Assembly (NCBI GenBank): GCA_037355855.1
Contig: CM074758.1
Location: 7,413,001-7,477,000 of the forward strand
DNA: 64,000 nt
From: Pseudo-nitzschia pungens
Taxonomy: Eukaryota; Bacillariophyta; Bacillariophyceae; Bacillariales; Bacillariaceae
Direction: 5' to 3'
Shown: piece by piece, positions 7,279 through 18,700 of the stretch
Layout of the letters: each line of letters starts with the position of its first letter
Position numbering within the stretch: position 1 is the stretch's first letter
The notes under the pieces: model-generated
What the model was told of the DNA's origin: nothing
Seen by the model: only the letters and a program-made list of their open reading frames with translations
Databases searched by the model: none
Made by a program: the position numbers and the translations under genes

Positions 7279-10200
7279 CTCTTCTGGTGTGAGGTCTGAT
7301 GGGATGCCTTCCAATCCAAATCCCATCAATGCTTCTCCTGTTTCTCCCTTTTCCCCCTCCGCCTCTTCCCCTGTCTTTCATTTTGTCCAATTAACTCTTC
7401 ATGGAGACTCTCTTGCTGCTAAGGATTCTGACAGTTTTGGTCATTCCTTTCCTCAAGCTCCATCCTCTAATTCCACCATCATCACATTCCAAAACATTGG
7501 ACCCCAGCGTAGAGCTGCCTTTATGTCCAGGTCCAAGCACAACTCCCGTCAATTTGTCAAGAGCAATGCCAGTGTGGCTCTTTTTGCTGAACATTGTTTG
7601 AATGAATCCAAGCTCCTGCCTTGTGATCTTTTCAATCGGCGCATGAAGAATGTCTGTCCCTCAAGTTTTTCCTATCTTGCCAACAACAAGCATGAAGCTT
7701 CTGACTGCTCATGGCTTCAGCCTGGCGGCACAGGTTTTTCCATTGACCAGCTGTTCAGCTCCCACAAGGTTGCACATGGAGCTGATCCATCTGGTCTTGG
7801 AAGATGGTCCTTTGTCAAGTTTCAGGGCAGGGATGGCTACACTGTCATCATGTTTTCTGCCTACTGCCCCGTTGAAAATGATAGGGATCTTGGCTCAGTC
7901 TGGAATCAACAGTACCGCTACTTTCAAGCAGCTGAAAATCTTTTCAGTCCCAATCCATGCATTCTTTTTCACAGGGATTTGACTGCTGCCCTTCATGCTT
8001 GTCTGGGTGCAGGTGATCAGGTCATTGTTGGGATTGATCAAAATGCTGATGTTCGGACTGATGGCTTGTCTTTTGAGCTCAAGGCTCTTGGTTTCAGAGA
8101 GGCCATTCTTACCCTTCATAGCAAGTCTTCTCCTCCTGCCACTCACAACCGAAACACTACCAGAACACCAATTGATGCCATTTGGGTCTCTGAGAATGTT
8201 GATGTTCTCAGGGCTGGGTATTGTCCCTTTGGTGGTGCCCATGGTATGGAATCTGACCACAGAATGCTTTGGATTGAAGTCTGTAATTGCAGCCTCATGG
8301 GCAAACATCTGCCACCTCCTGTGAGCTTCTCTCATTCCACACTCCAGTCCTCCCACCCTCATCTGCGCCAACGGTATTTCAAGCGTGTGAGGCACAGCTT
8401 TCTCAAGGCTGGAGTGTTTTCTCTCCAAGCTAAGCTGGAGCACCTACTGGCTCAGTTTCAGTCTGGGGATATTTCTGTGCGCGCTGATCTCATCACCACA
8501 TATGAAGTACTCCATGAAACCTCCACCTCTCTCAGGCTCTCCGTTGAACAAAACCTCTGCCACACTAGAGCTGGTTTGGTTCCATGGTCACCAAAGCTGC
8601 AAGTCTATCGTGATACCATTGACTTTTGGAGGCGTGTTGTTAAGCTGAGACAGGGTGTGTCCACCAGTCATACTGTTTTGAAAAGGCTGGCTTGCAAGCT
8701 TTCTCTTTACAAAGGGGAACACAGTGATCTCTCCAGTGCTCTCCTCCATCTGAAACAAGCTTACAGGCAATACCGGGCAGTGAAGAAATTGGCCCCCTCA
8801 TGGAGAGACTCCTTCAATCAAGGCCTGGTGGATGCACTTCTTGCTGAAGGCAAGCCCCACAACCAGAATGCTTCCCAGATTCGTGCCAGGATGCGCAGGG
8901 AACGGCTTCAACGAGAGCTTGGTCTCGCTGCTCGGTCTATTCGGGGACGTGTCAACAAGTCAGCAGTCTTGCGAGCTATTGCAGTTGGCCAGGATGGTGT
9001 TGAACAGGTCTTGGAGTCTCAGTCTACTATGGTACCAGCTATGGCTGAATCCAATGTCCGGCGTCAACAGCAGTGTCTTGGCACTCCTTCCATGAATCCC
9101 TCCTTCATTCAAGATTTTGGATACCTAGGCACTGCCCATGCTGCTCCCCAAGTCCTTGATGGCACATATAATCCTCCTCCTGCCACTGACAAATACCTTT
9201 CTGAATTTCTTTCTTGTCTCAAAGTCCCTGACTCTATACTGAGTTTGCCCCCCTTTGACTATTCAGTGTGTCCCGCTGACAATGCTGCTGCCTGGAAACG
9301 CCAGAGGGAACGCACCGCAAGTGAACCTTCTTGTTTGAGTTTTGCCCACCACAAGGCTTTTGCCCTTGATCCCCAGTTGAACAAGTTTGACACTCTCCTG
9401 AGATCCGTCCCATTGATTGTTGGCTTCTCTCCTTCTGCTTGGCAGGTCATCACTGATGTTGAGATCTTCAAGAAACCTGGTGAATATAGAGTGGATAAGA
9501 TGAGGCTTATTCAGTTGATGTCTCCTGAGTTCCAAATCAACAACAAGATGATTGGCAGACGCATTCTTGCCTACGCTGAACTTGCCAATGCAGTGGCTGT
9601 TGATCAACATGGAAGCAGGAAACACCACAAGGCCATCAACACCTGCCTGAACAAGAAGCTCATATGTGATGTGTTGCGGCAGAAGCGCAGATCTGGTGCT
9701 GTTGCTATGAATGATGCCAAGGGCTGTTACGATAGGATATCTCATCCCATTGCAGGTCTCACTCTCCAGAGCTTTTGGGTTCCCGCACATGTGTGTGAAG
9801 TACTTCTGTCTACTTTGCAACATGCCAAGCACCACATCAAAACTGGTTTTGGTCGGTCCGGCCCTGTGTATGGTGATGAACCTGTTCCTCTCAGTGGTTG
9901 TGGCCAAGGCAATGGTATTGTTTCTCTTGTGGGTTTTGCCTTTGTGGATGACACAGATTTGTTTTGTGCTGGCTCTGATTCCTCAACATCTGGTGAGGAA
10001 TTGGCTGTTGACTTTCAGGGAGCTCTTGACCGATGGGCTGGTGGGATTATTGCCACTGGTGGTGCTATTGAACCTGCCAAATCCTTCTGTTATTTGATTG
10101 ATTTCAAATGGAATGGATCCGGTTGGGACTATCGCTCAATTGCTGACATGCCTGGTGACTTCTCTGTTGCTGACAAGAATGGCAATCGCGCTACCCTGGA

Positions 10201-12354
10201 TCGGTTTGAAGTTGACCATGCTGACAAGACCCTTGGGGTTTTTATCTCCATGGATGGCAATAAGGAAGCACAGATTGCTCACATGCAGTCCCAGTCTCAG
10301 TCTTTTGGCTCTCAACTCAGGGCTTCCAAGTGTGAGAAGCGCGCATCCCTCTACACCTTCAAGTATTCTTTCATGAAGTCTGTTGAATATCCCATGCCTG
10401 TCACGCAACTTGATGAGGCCACTTGGACTAAGATAATTCACCCAGCTCTTGTTCCTGTGCTGAATAAAGCAGGGATGTCACGGACATTTCCAAGACAAGT
10501 ATTCTATGGTCCTTCCCTCTATCAAGGTTTTGGTTTCATCCATCCATACCTCCTCCAAGAGTTTAGTCATATTGCCACTCTCTTTCAGGAATCTGTCAGG
10601 TCCTTGCAAACTGGTCGGATTCTCAGGCTAACTGCTGAGTCTCTCCGGCTTGAACTTGGACTTCCTCTCCATCTTGGTGTCACACCCTATCATCCTTTTG
10701 CTTCATACGTCACTCCTTGCTGGTACAAACATGTGTGGAAGTTTTTCTCTGTTCACCCTGTGAGCTTGTTTGAAGACTTCCCAGATCTTCCACTGTTACG
10801 TTCCAATGACTGTTATCTCATGCAAGCCTTTGTCAACTCTGGCTTCAGAGGTGCTGACTTGTCCCTCTTGAATCACATGCGCATGTCCCTCAAGGCTATT
10901 TCCCTTGCTGATATTTGTACTCCAGATGGGAAAAGACTCTCACCCATGGCCTTCCATCTGACATCCTCCAATCACTTGAGGGATCATCTTGACTGGCCTA
11001 GATGTCCTCCATCTTGGCCTCCAGCAGCACAGCGCTTATGGACTAAGGCTCTTCAGACCTGTTTTCTTCCCCCCTGTCCACCCCCTGCAGCCAGGGCACT
11101 GGCTCCTTCTTTTCACCTTGGGCATTGGCTCTCTCCCCAGACAGCTTCTCTTTGGCCTTGGTTTATGTCTTTATCCACCAACAGAATATTCTTCAAAACT
11201 TCTACTGGCTGGATTGTGAGCACCTCCCAAGGCAGGGGCAGATACAGGGTCACTTCTGAAATCATTTCTGACAAACCAGCCTCTGCTGATGTGCTTGTCT
11301 GCCCTGTTATTTGCGGACAAGTTGTACGCGTGGTTGGGTCCTCAGCCTTTGTTTCTGAACCTCCTGACATGGATCCTCTGAGCCCTGGGCTTTTTCTCTC
11401 AATGGAAGCAAATGTTCAAGGTTTGATCAGAATGCTCTGCATGTTGCTATTTCTGGTCCTCCTCTTCTTCAATACTGGCAGACCCACCATGATATTCCCA
11501 TTCCACAACCTGTTTTGAGTTCCATCCATTGGTGTGCCCATCTGTCTGCCTTTAAGCGTTTACCTCCTGGCATGCAAAGGTGGTTTGTCAAATTTGCTTC
11601 TGGATGCATTGGTGTTGGCAACCAACTCCTTCACTACCAGTATCAGGATCACTCCAGGTGCCCATTGTGTGATGCAGACAACGAGAAGGTTTCTCATGTG
11701 CTCTCCTGCAAGGACACTGGGGCAGTTCAGCACAGTGTGTCTGTCTTCACGGGACCACTGCAGAAGAGGCTTGAAGTTGAACAAACTGATCCATCATTGG
11801 TTGTTGCCATTGTGGATCTCCTCACCAGAGTTCGGAAGGGCCAGAGAATTTATCCATCATCCTACTCCCCTGCAATTGCTTCTGCTGTCAGAGCACAGAG
11901 GACAATTGGTTGGCACAACTGGCTTCTTGGTAGGTGGTCTCCTCGCTGGTATCAAATCCAGGCTGACTACTACTCCCACATTGGAAGCAAGCGCTCTCCC
12001 AAACGTTGGGCTACAGCTATCATCCATCAGTTCTTTCTTACCTCCTGGGATCTTTGGACTTATAGGAATGAACGACTCCATGGTCCTGGGGGTACCCTTG
12101 ATGCTGAACAACACCAATCTCTTGATGCTTCCATCACCTCTGAACTGGCCATTGGTGCAGCTGGTGCACTTCCCCAGTCACACTCCCTTTTACAAACCCC
12201 TTTCCAAGTCCTACAAGGTTACACCCTGACTGCCAAGAGGCAATGGCTTGCAACCATCCACCTTGCCAGGAAGCAATATGCAGCACCTGTCCAACCAGTG
12301 CAGCCATATCAACAAGAGGCTGCTCTCCTAAGAGCCTGGCTTACTGGACCTTAG
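7271..12354 (+). pseudogene. LINE-1 ORF2 (endonuclease-RT), RT deletion and RNase H loss
   Basis: It starts at the ATG inside ATGGTTAG. The APE endonuclease is intact by motif (TFQNIGPQ, FAEHCLNE, GIDQNADV, PIDAIWV, ESDHRMLW). The RT keeps AMNDAKGCYD and FVDDTDL, but ~99 nt (33 codons) between GCGQGNGI and VSLVGFAFVDD are missing compared with LINE-2. At 11379 a ~650-nt deletion removes the whole RNase H region (CDGSFD to HQVDSMAK) and shifts the frame, giving a stop at 11516-11518. The correct frame resumes at about 11515 (SSIHWCAHLSAFK) with the CCHC finger CPLCDADNEKVSHVLSC. The last codons end at a premature TAG (12352-12354) where other copies read CAG-GGT-TGA. The copy cannot make a normal ORF2 protein. 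Confidence 0.88.
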
Positions 12355-12664
12355 GGTTGATTACACTTTGTACCTTGGTTTTGTCTTCTGTTCCTGCTTC
12401 TCATCCTGTCATTTACCTTTTGATACTGGATCTTATCCCAATATCTCCATTCCCATCTCACTTTCTCTCAAGTCCCTATTGTGTGGGACTTGTTTGTCTT
12501 TTTCCCTGCTTGATGTTCAAGGTTTGTTTGAAAATTTGTCGTTCTACCACTTGGGGTCCTGACTCTATGATGGAGGCGACGTTAAAGTCTGGTTACAGAC
12601 TGAGTAATTTAGTTTCACCTTTGGTGATTAAAGTTATTTAAATACGTATATTATTATTATTATT
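12355..12664 (+). other. LINE-1 3' UTR and (TTA)n tail
   Basis: Non-coding, ~310 bp, very similar to the other LINE 3' ends here. It holds the hairpins GTCTGGTTACAGAC (12587-12600) and TCACCTTTGGTGA (12615-12627), then TATTTAAATACGTATA and the tail. No AATAAA signal is obvious. Confidence 0.8.
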
Positions 12665-13529
12665 CCTCACCACCATGCAAACCAGAAGGCAGGGCAGCAG
12701 GAACTTCAGTTGAGGCATCAGGAGAGGCCACAGGGAAGTCACCAGCCATGGCATTATTGGGAGGATCAGGAACTGCAGGGGGGACATCAGGAGAGACACC
12801 CGGGGAGGCATCAGCCGTGGCAGCATTGGGAAAATCACCTCCAGGAGGAGCAGCACTGGCAGGCGGTGAAGCCTGGACAGCAGTGAGATTGGAAGTGCCG
12901 GTCGCTAAAGTATCCATGGATTGGGAGTCATCAAAGCCACCACCACCACTGTCAGCACGGGCTTGGAGGTTAAAGTGCAAATCTAGATCAAAAGTGAGGT
13001 CTGGGGCAAGGTCAACTGACAAGTCATCATCAACAAGTTCCCAATCTCGTGCATCCCCATCACCAAAAAAGGGAAGAGAGTCATCCTGCATTGGATCTGC
13101 AGCAGGTGCAGTTTCCACAACACAATTGACAGCAGCATCCCAATGGTAAGCTTCCATTTCAGTCAAGCACTCAGAAGAGAACCATTGTCTAACACAAGAA
13201 CCATACTGAGCTTCCAGAAAAATAGGCAGGAAAGACAACATGGCCATTGCTTCAGCCTTGGTAGTGATGTTGTACAAAGCAAGGATCTCGCCCCGGTATG
13301 GACTGGTATCAACAGAAAGAAAAAGAGGCCATGACCAATTGTCACGGGTTCTGATGCCCAGAAGCACACTGCGCAGTGTCTTCAAACCCAGCCCTTGGCC
13401 CAAGTCAACAGGAAGATCAAGATCAACGACCCCCAGAACAGGAGCAGTTTCATGGCTCTCAATAAATTTGGCTTGGCGGTGCTTAGCTTGGCGAACAGTC
13501 TTGAGCTTGGAAGGGGGAAGGGGTCTGTC
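12665..13529 (-). pseudogene. Old minus LINE (copy T), ORF1 C-terminal part
   Basis: Minus-strand ORF1 sequence from DRPLPPSKLKTVRQ to the Pro/Ala-rich tail (...PSGLHGGEE), where the plus-strand LINE-1 tail abuts at 12664/12665. It continues upstream in the element at 26454-26833: LINE-2 separates the two halves and duplicates 21 bases of this copy. The frame is open across the join, so the copy was intact here when LINE-2 landed. It contains a ~20-base insertion relative to LINE-2 near the break (LPSGLHGG). Confidence 0.85.
13509..13529. repeat. Target-site duplication, left copy (LINE-2)
   Basis: A 21-bp G-rich stretch, GGAAGGGGGAAGG through GTCTGTC, occurs here and at 26454-26474. It is the antisense of ORF1 codons for DRPLPPS, so it is target sequence. 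The next base (A) is shared and ambiguous. Assigning it to the element gives the same ACAATTTT start as copy A and element B. Confidence 0.9.
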
Positions 13530-13919
13530 ACAATTTTGCGACGCGCGATTTTGTCCGACGTTCCGATGTTCCAGTACTTAAAACACGTAGATTTCTACAC
13601 AACTTTCCCCTTTGATATCTCACTCACTTCTAAAGCTCCTACAACAAAACCAAGCACTACACCTATCAACAGAGACCTCCCCTGTCTGATTCTGCTGTTT
13701 GTTTGCCTGCTCCTTGCTCCCTTTGGTTGCTTTGGTTGCTTGTTTCCTGTCGGTCGGTCGATCGGCAACAACAGCAACAAGCAGCACGAAAACACGACAC
13801 ATAATTTTCTACAGCAATTGCAGTACTAATTTTACAGCAGCTCTGCTTCAGTTCCGCTTTGTCTCCGAGCTCGGTTTGTTTTTTGATCTGTTTTCAAGCC
13901 ATATTTTTATTTAACGCTA
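13530..13919 (+). promoter_or_regulatory. LINE-2 5' terminal block
   Basis: It starts ACAATTTTGCGACGCGCG and TTTTGTCCGACGTTCCGATG, with the GTAGATTTCTAC inverted repeat at about 13588-13599, then GGTCGGTCGATCGGCAAC and AATTTTCTACAGCAATT. It is shared with copy A (minus) and, for the first ~90 bp, with element B. Probable internal promoter region by position only. Confidence 0.6.
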
Positions 13920-14790
13920 TACAGTCTTCCAAGCCCCTTAAGTGATACCCACTTAACGTTCTACATTCTTCAAGGTCGAACCTACTTAACGTTCTACATT
14001 CATCAAGATTGAACACATATACACCCCCCTTCTAGAAGGTTCCTACTTGCTGATCCCTAAGTATCTGCAAGTTCGCGCGAGCATATCTTCCAGTTCCCCT
14101 TTATTTTCAAGCCAATAGCCCACCTGCTCTTCTAAGTGCCTATCATTTAAGAGCTACCCTGTTTCCTAGTCAAGCCCCCCAGTCCATAAGTGTTCTCGCT
14201 TAAGGCTCCCCCTACTACACCTGTTTTCAAGCCAAGACCAACCGATCCCTAAGTACCTTATACTTATTGCACTCTTGTTTCCAAGACTACAGCTACTACA
14301 GCCCCTTGTTTTCAAGACTACAATTTCCCTGGTCCCTAAGTGTTCGCGAGTTCCCTGATCCCTAAGTGTTTTCGCTCTTAAGCAACCCCAACTTGAACTT
14401 CAAGTTCGACACTGTTTTCAAGATACAAGCCTCCCTCTGGTCCCTAGGTGTTTCTACTAAAGCCCCTGTTTTCAAGCAAGCAGCTTCCCTGGTCCCTAAG
14501 TGTCTCGCTCAAGGTATTTGTTTTCAAGCCAATTGCCCCCGGATACTGTTTCCACTGCTTCCCTGGTCCCTAAGTGTCTCGCTCAAGGTCCCTGTTTTCA
14601 AGCCAATTGCCCCTGGATACTGTTTCCACTTATAAGTACTTGCGAGTTTGAACTTCAAGTTCCCTCCTGAGCCTTTTAAGTGTGCCCTGCCATTGATATC
14701 CCCCGGTTCCCAAGTATTCCTACTAAAGCCCCTGGTTTCTACGCAAGCAGCTGCCCTGTTCCCTTTTGGTCCCTATAAGTCTACACGCCA
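13920..14790 (+). repeat. LINE-2 5' monomer array
   Basis: Irregular units alternate CTGTTTTCAAGCCAATTGCC and GGTCCCTAAGTGTCTCGCTC-type phrases. Small inverted repeats such as CTTAAGTGATACCCACTTAA (about 13937-13956) recur. The array is equivalent to copy A 2986-4130 and, with a different and more regular monomer, to the arrays of element B. Confidence 0.75.
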
Positions 14791-14989
14791 ATTTGCTGCA
14801 GTTTCTACACGATTTGCAGTGGTCTACTGGAGTTTCTAAATTCTGTAACTCCAGAGCACCTCTGTGGGTTTCGAACGAGACTCTTCTGGTAGTGCTCCAG
14901 TCTTTTCTTTTGGTTCCCCTGGAGTTTTTCCTTGTCCAGACCAATGTTGGACCTGTTGTTGCTGCTGTACCCTGTTTCCCAGCATACAA

Positions 14990-15720
14990 CCAATCACTCA
15001 ACTGGTGCTTCTACTGCCCCGGCATTTGTCATCATCAGGCATTTCTGCACCCAGGTGGCGTGTCTGTTGTTGCTTCTGCACTCCACTCGAGGTTTTCTAC
15101 TGTTGAATTGCCCTCAACCGGTGCTTCTCCTGCCCCGGTCTTTGCTCTCAACCGGTGCCTCTCCTGCCCCGGCCTTTGTCATCACCCGACACCTTTTCCA
15201 AGCGGCGTGTCTTCTGTTGCCCCAGCATCTAACAGGTTGCTTTTCAGCTGTTGCTTTGCCCTCAACCGGTGCTTCTCCTGCCCTGGCCTTTGTCATCACC
15301 TGGCACTTTTATATCCCAGAGCAGTGTCTGCTGTTGCTCCAGCACCCAACAGGTTGCTTTTCAGCTGTTGATTCGCCCTCCATTGGTGCTTCTCCTGCCC
15401 CGGCCTTTGCCCTCAACCGGTGCTTCTCCTGCCCCGGCCTTTTTCATCACCTGGCACTTGCACATCCAAGAGGCGTGTCTGCTGTCGGTCCAGCACCCAA
15501 TTGCTTGCTTTTCAGCTGTTGTTTGCCCTCACCCGGTGCTTCTCCTGCCCCGGCCTTTGTCATCAACCGGTGCTTCTTCTGCCCCGGCCATTGTCAGCAC
15601 CGGTCACTTCTCCATTCAAGCGCGGCGTTTCAGTTGGTGATCCTGCGCTCCACCGGAGGTTGTCTGCTGTTGATTTGCCCTCCACCGGTGCTTCTCCTGC
15701 CCCGGCATTTGTCATCTGCC
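14990..15720 (+). repeat. LINE-2 leader repeats (CCGGTGCTTCTCCTGCCCCGG)
   Basis: About nine copies of a ~33-bp phrase with core GGTGCTTCTCCTGCCCCGG lie near 15003, 15118, 15150, 15266, 15385, 15416, 15535, 15568 and 15686, often followed by CCTTTGTCATCACC and grouped into ~120-bp higher-order units. Several forward frames are open through the block (for example 14932-16158 and 15420-15743, the latter in frame with ORF1). The leader of copy A lacks this block, so I treat it as an expanded 5' UTR and not as coding sequence. Confidence 0.75.
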
Positions 15721-15743
15721 CTCAGTGCTCCACTTCTGGTACA

Positions 15744-18700
15744 ATGCCTCCCCCTCCCACTAAGGGGTGGCCCACCTCCCAAGCAGCTTCCCGGAAGAAA
15801 AGATCTTCCACGCCTCCTTCTTCTGCTAGGTCTGCCTCTGGGACTCGGTCTAACAAGCGCCCATTTGTGCAAAAGACCCCTCCAAGACATTCTAGTGTCA
15901 CCTCTGCTCTTACTACTCCCTCTCCTACTCTTGATACCAGATCATCCTCTTCCTCTGCCTCATCAGCCTCTTCATCCTCTATGCATGGGTCTTCTGTTGA
16001 TGATATGTCTTCATCTTCTTCTGTGTCCTCATCTGCAGGTGTGCTTTCTGATGTTGAGATGCTTGGCACTGAATCTGCACCAGAGGAATCCGCACCAGGG
16101 GACTCTGCACCAGGGGATTCCTTGCAAACTTCTTCTCTGTCAACAGCCTCTCAGCTAGGCTCCCAGGAGTCAGGTCCTCCGCCGTCAGGTACTCTGTCAG
16201 GCTCTCAGTCGTCAGGTACTCTGCTGTCAGACCCCAAGCTGATAAGCTCCCAGTCCTCAGGCTCCCAGTCCTCAGGCTCCCAGAAGCAGGGCTCCCAGCA
16301 GCAGGGCTCCCAGCAGCAGGGCTCCCAGCAGTCTGGCCCCCGGCCCCCAGTCTCCCAGCAGCCAGGATCCAACCCGGCAGGCTCCCAGCTGCCAAAGGGC
16401 TCTGGGACCTCAGGCAAGTTCCCTGCTTCATCTATCCTTAAGCAATCTACTCTTGCCTTTTCCTCTGCCCAGACGTCTGATCCCTCTCAGCAGCAAGCAC
16501 GCCAATCCCAACGCCAGGAGGCTCTGGCGGCCGCCAACAGGGCTCATTCCACTTCCTTCTTCTGGTGTTTTTATGGTAAGGGTCCCTGTTCTGGCAAGTC
16601 TCCTATCCCATCTGCAATTCATGCCTTTCGAAAATCTCCAACTGGTAACCGGTTATGGGCTGGGTGTCCAAGCCCTACACACTTTTTCAGCAAGAAGGAG
16701 GGTAAAGACAAAAAATCCATCCATGATATTTGCCGGACTGCCATCCCTCCTGTTTATGCTCAGGTTTTTCCGGACACTCCAGACTGGCGCAATGCCTCTG
16801 TAGCTTCCTTGGCTTCTATTGCCTCTGCTTGCTTTCAAGACTCTGCCCCAGCCTGGACCAAGCAACCACCTGGCCAGGCTCTGAAGCAATGTCTTATTGG
16901 TTTGGTCAAGATGTCTCCTGAGTGTTTTGATGACCTGTATTGTGAAGGCAACCTTTTGCCTAGCACTGAAGGCAAAGTATGGTGGGCAGCCAATCAGGTG
17001 CTTGGTTCTCATTGGCATTTCAAGAAGCGCCCTCCTACACCTGCGCCACCAGTGGCTGATGATGCTTCCACTTCCAAATCTTCCACTTCCAAATCAGTGT
17101 CCTTTCTTCCTGGTGGTGGTGATGCTACTGTCTTGTCCTCTTCTGCTGGGCATTTCCTCCAACGTCGAGGGGTTTGCTCCAGTGATTCTAGAGCTCCAGT
17201 GGATGTCACTGCTGGCACCAAGTGTTCTCATAGTTCTTATGTCACTCTGTCCCTTCCAAGGTTGATGTCACAACGCCCTGGGGAACTGTATGATGAGCTG
17301 CTCAAGTCTCTCAAGGAAGCTTTGGATCTTCTATGGACTGTTGACAAGCGCCTGGTGTTGTATGTTTTTCCCTCCAGAGCCAGGCTCAACCCCAAGGCCA
17401 AGCCTGTTACCAAGTTTTGGACGACACTTCCTGACAGGAAGACCTTGGAATTGTATGTTGCTCAGCTCTGGCTTCGCAGTAGAACTGCTCCTCATCTACG
17501 CTTCTTTGTGGGACACAGTGCTTCCCTGGAGAAACTCTTTTCAGCACAATTGCTCCAGAGGCTCAGAGACCGTGACATGGAGCTGAAATATGACCACATA
17601 CAGGCCCCAGTTATTGTCACCTGTGGCTTTCTCCTTGGATCTTACATGCAGAGTTTTGATCTTGACCACTACAACGAATTGCTTCAGACTCATCCCAGGT
17701 TTCAGGCATGTCCTATTGCTGTTATCAGGAAGAATATCAGCCTTGACAACTCCAGAACTCCTGATCCCAATCCGGTTCTGGCTGCTCATGTTTTATGTGA
17801 TGCAACAAAGCGCGCCCAAACTGTTAAGCTCCTCAAAGCCCAGTTCAACCGTTGCAAACCTTCAGACATTGCCTCTTTACCTGGTGGTAAATTCTACAAG
17901 TTTATTGAGACAGCTACCAATCCTTCTGACAGACCTCTTCCCCCCTCCAAGCTCAAGACTGTTCGCCAGGCTAAGCACCGCCAAGCCAAATTTATTGAGA
18001 GCCATGAAACTGCTCCTGTTCTGGGGGTAGTTGATCTTGATCTTCCAGTTGACTTGGGCCAAGGGCTGGGTTTGAAGACACTGCGCAGTGTGCTTCTGGG
18101 TATCAGAACCCGTGACAATTGGTCATGGCCTCTTTTTCTTTCTGTCGATACCAGTTCATACCGAGGCGAGATCCTTGCTTTGTACAACATCACTACCAAG
18201 GCTGAAGCAATGGCCATGTTGTCTTTCCTGCCTATTTTTCTGGAAGCTCAGTATGGTTCTTGTGTTAGACAATGGTTCTCTTCTGAGTGCTTGACTGAAA
18301 TGGAAGCTTACCATTGGGATGCTGCAGTCAATTGTGTTGTGGAAACTGCACCTGCTGCAGATCCAATGCAGGATAACTCTCTTCCCTTTTTTGGTGATGG
18401 GGATGCACGAGATTGGGAACTTGTTGATGATGACTTGTCAGTTGACCTTGCTCCTGATCTCACTTTTGATCTGGATTTGCACTTTAACCTCCAAGCCCGT
18501 GCTGACAGTGGTGGTGGAGGCTTTGATGATTCTCAATCCATGGATACTTTAGCGACTGGCACTTCCAATCTTACTGCTGTCCAGGCCTCAGCGCCTGCAG
18601 GTGCTGTTCCTCCTGGCGGTGATCCTACCCATGTGGCCAAGGCTGATGCCTCCCCTGGTATCTCTCCTGAAGTTCCCCCTGCAGTTCCTGACCCTCCCCA

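Larger units (their letters stand above)
4525..12664 (+). mobile_element. LINE-1 copy (plus), interrupted, decayed
   Basis: This plus-strand LINE lies inside an older minus-strand LINE (boundary at 12665). Its 5' part is cut off at 4525 by insertion of copy A. A 1925-bp non-autonomous element splits ORF1 at 4826/6752; removing that element and one copy of the 20-bp duplication restores a continuous ORF1 frame. ORF2 has two internal deletions. The 3' UTR ends in (TTA)n at 12664. Confidence 0.88.

Noticed and set aside
17590..18030. Long alternate-frame ORFs inside LINE ORF1 and ORF2 (also 501-941, 23957-24640, 54986-55681)
   Set aside because: They recur in every copy only because the true frame is conserved. 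They lie fully inside ORF1 or ORF2 in another frame and show no domain.
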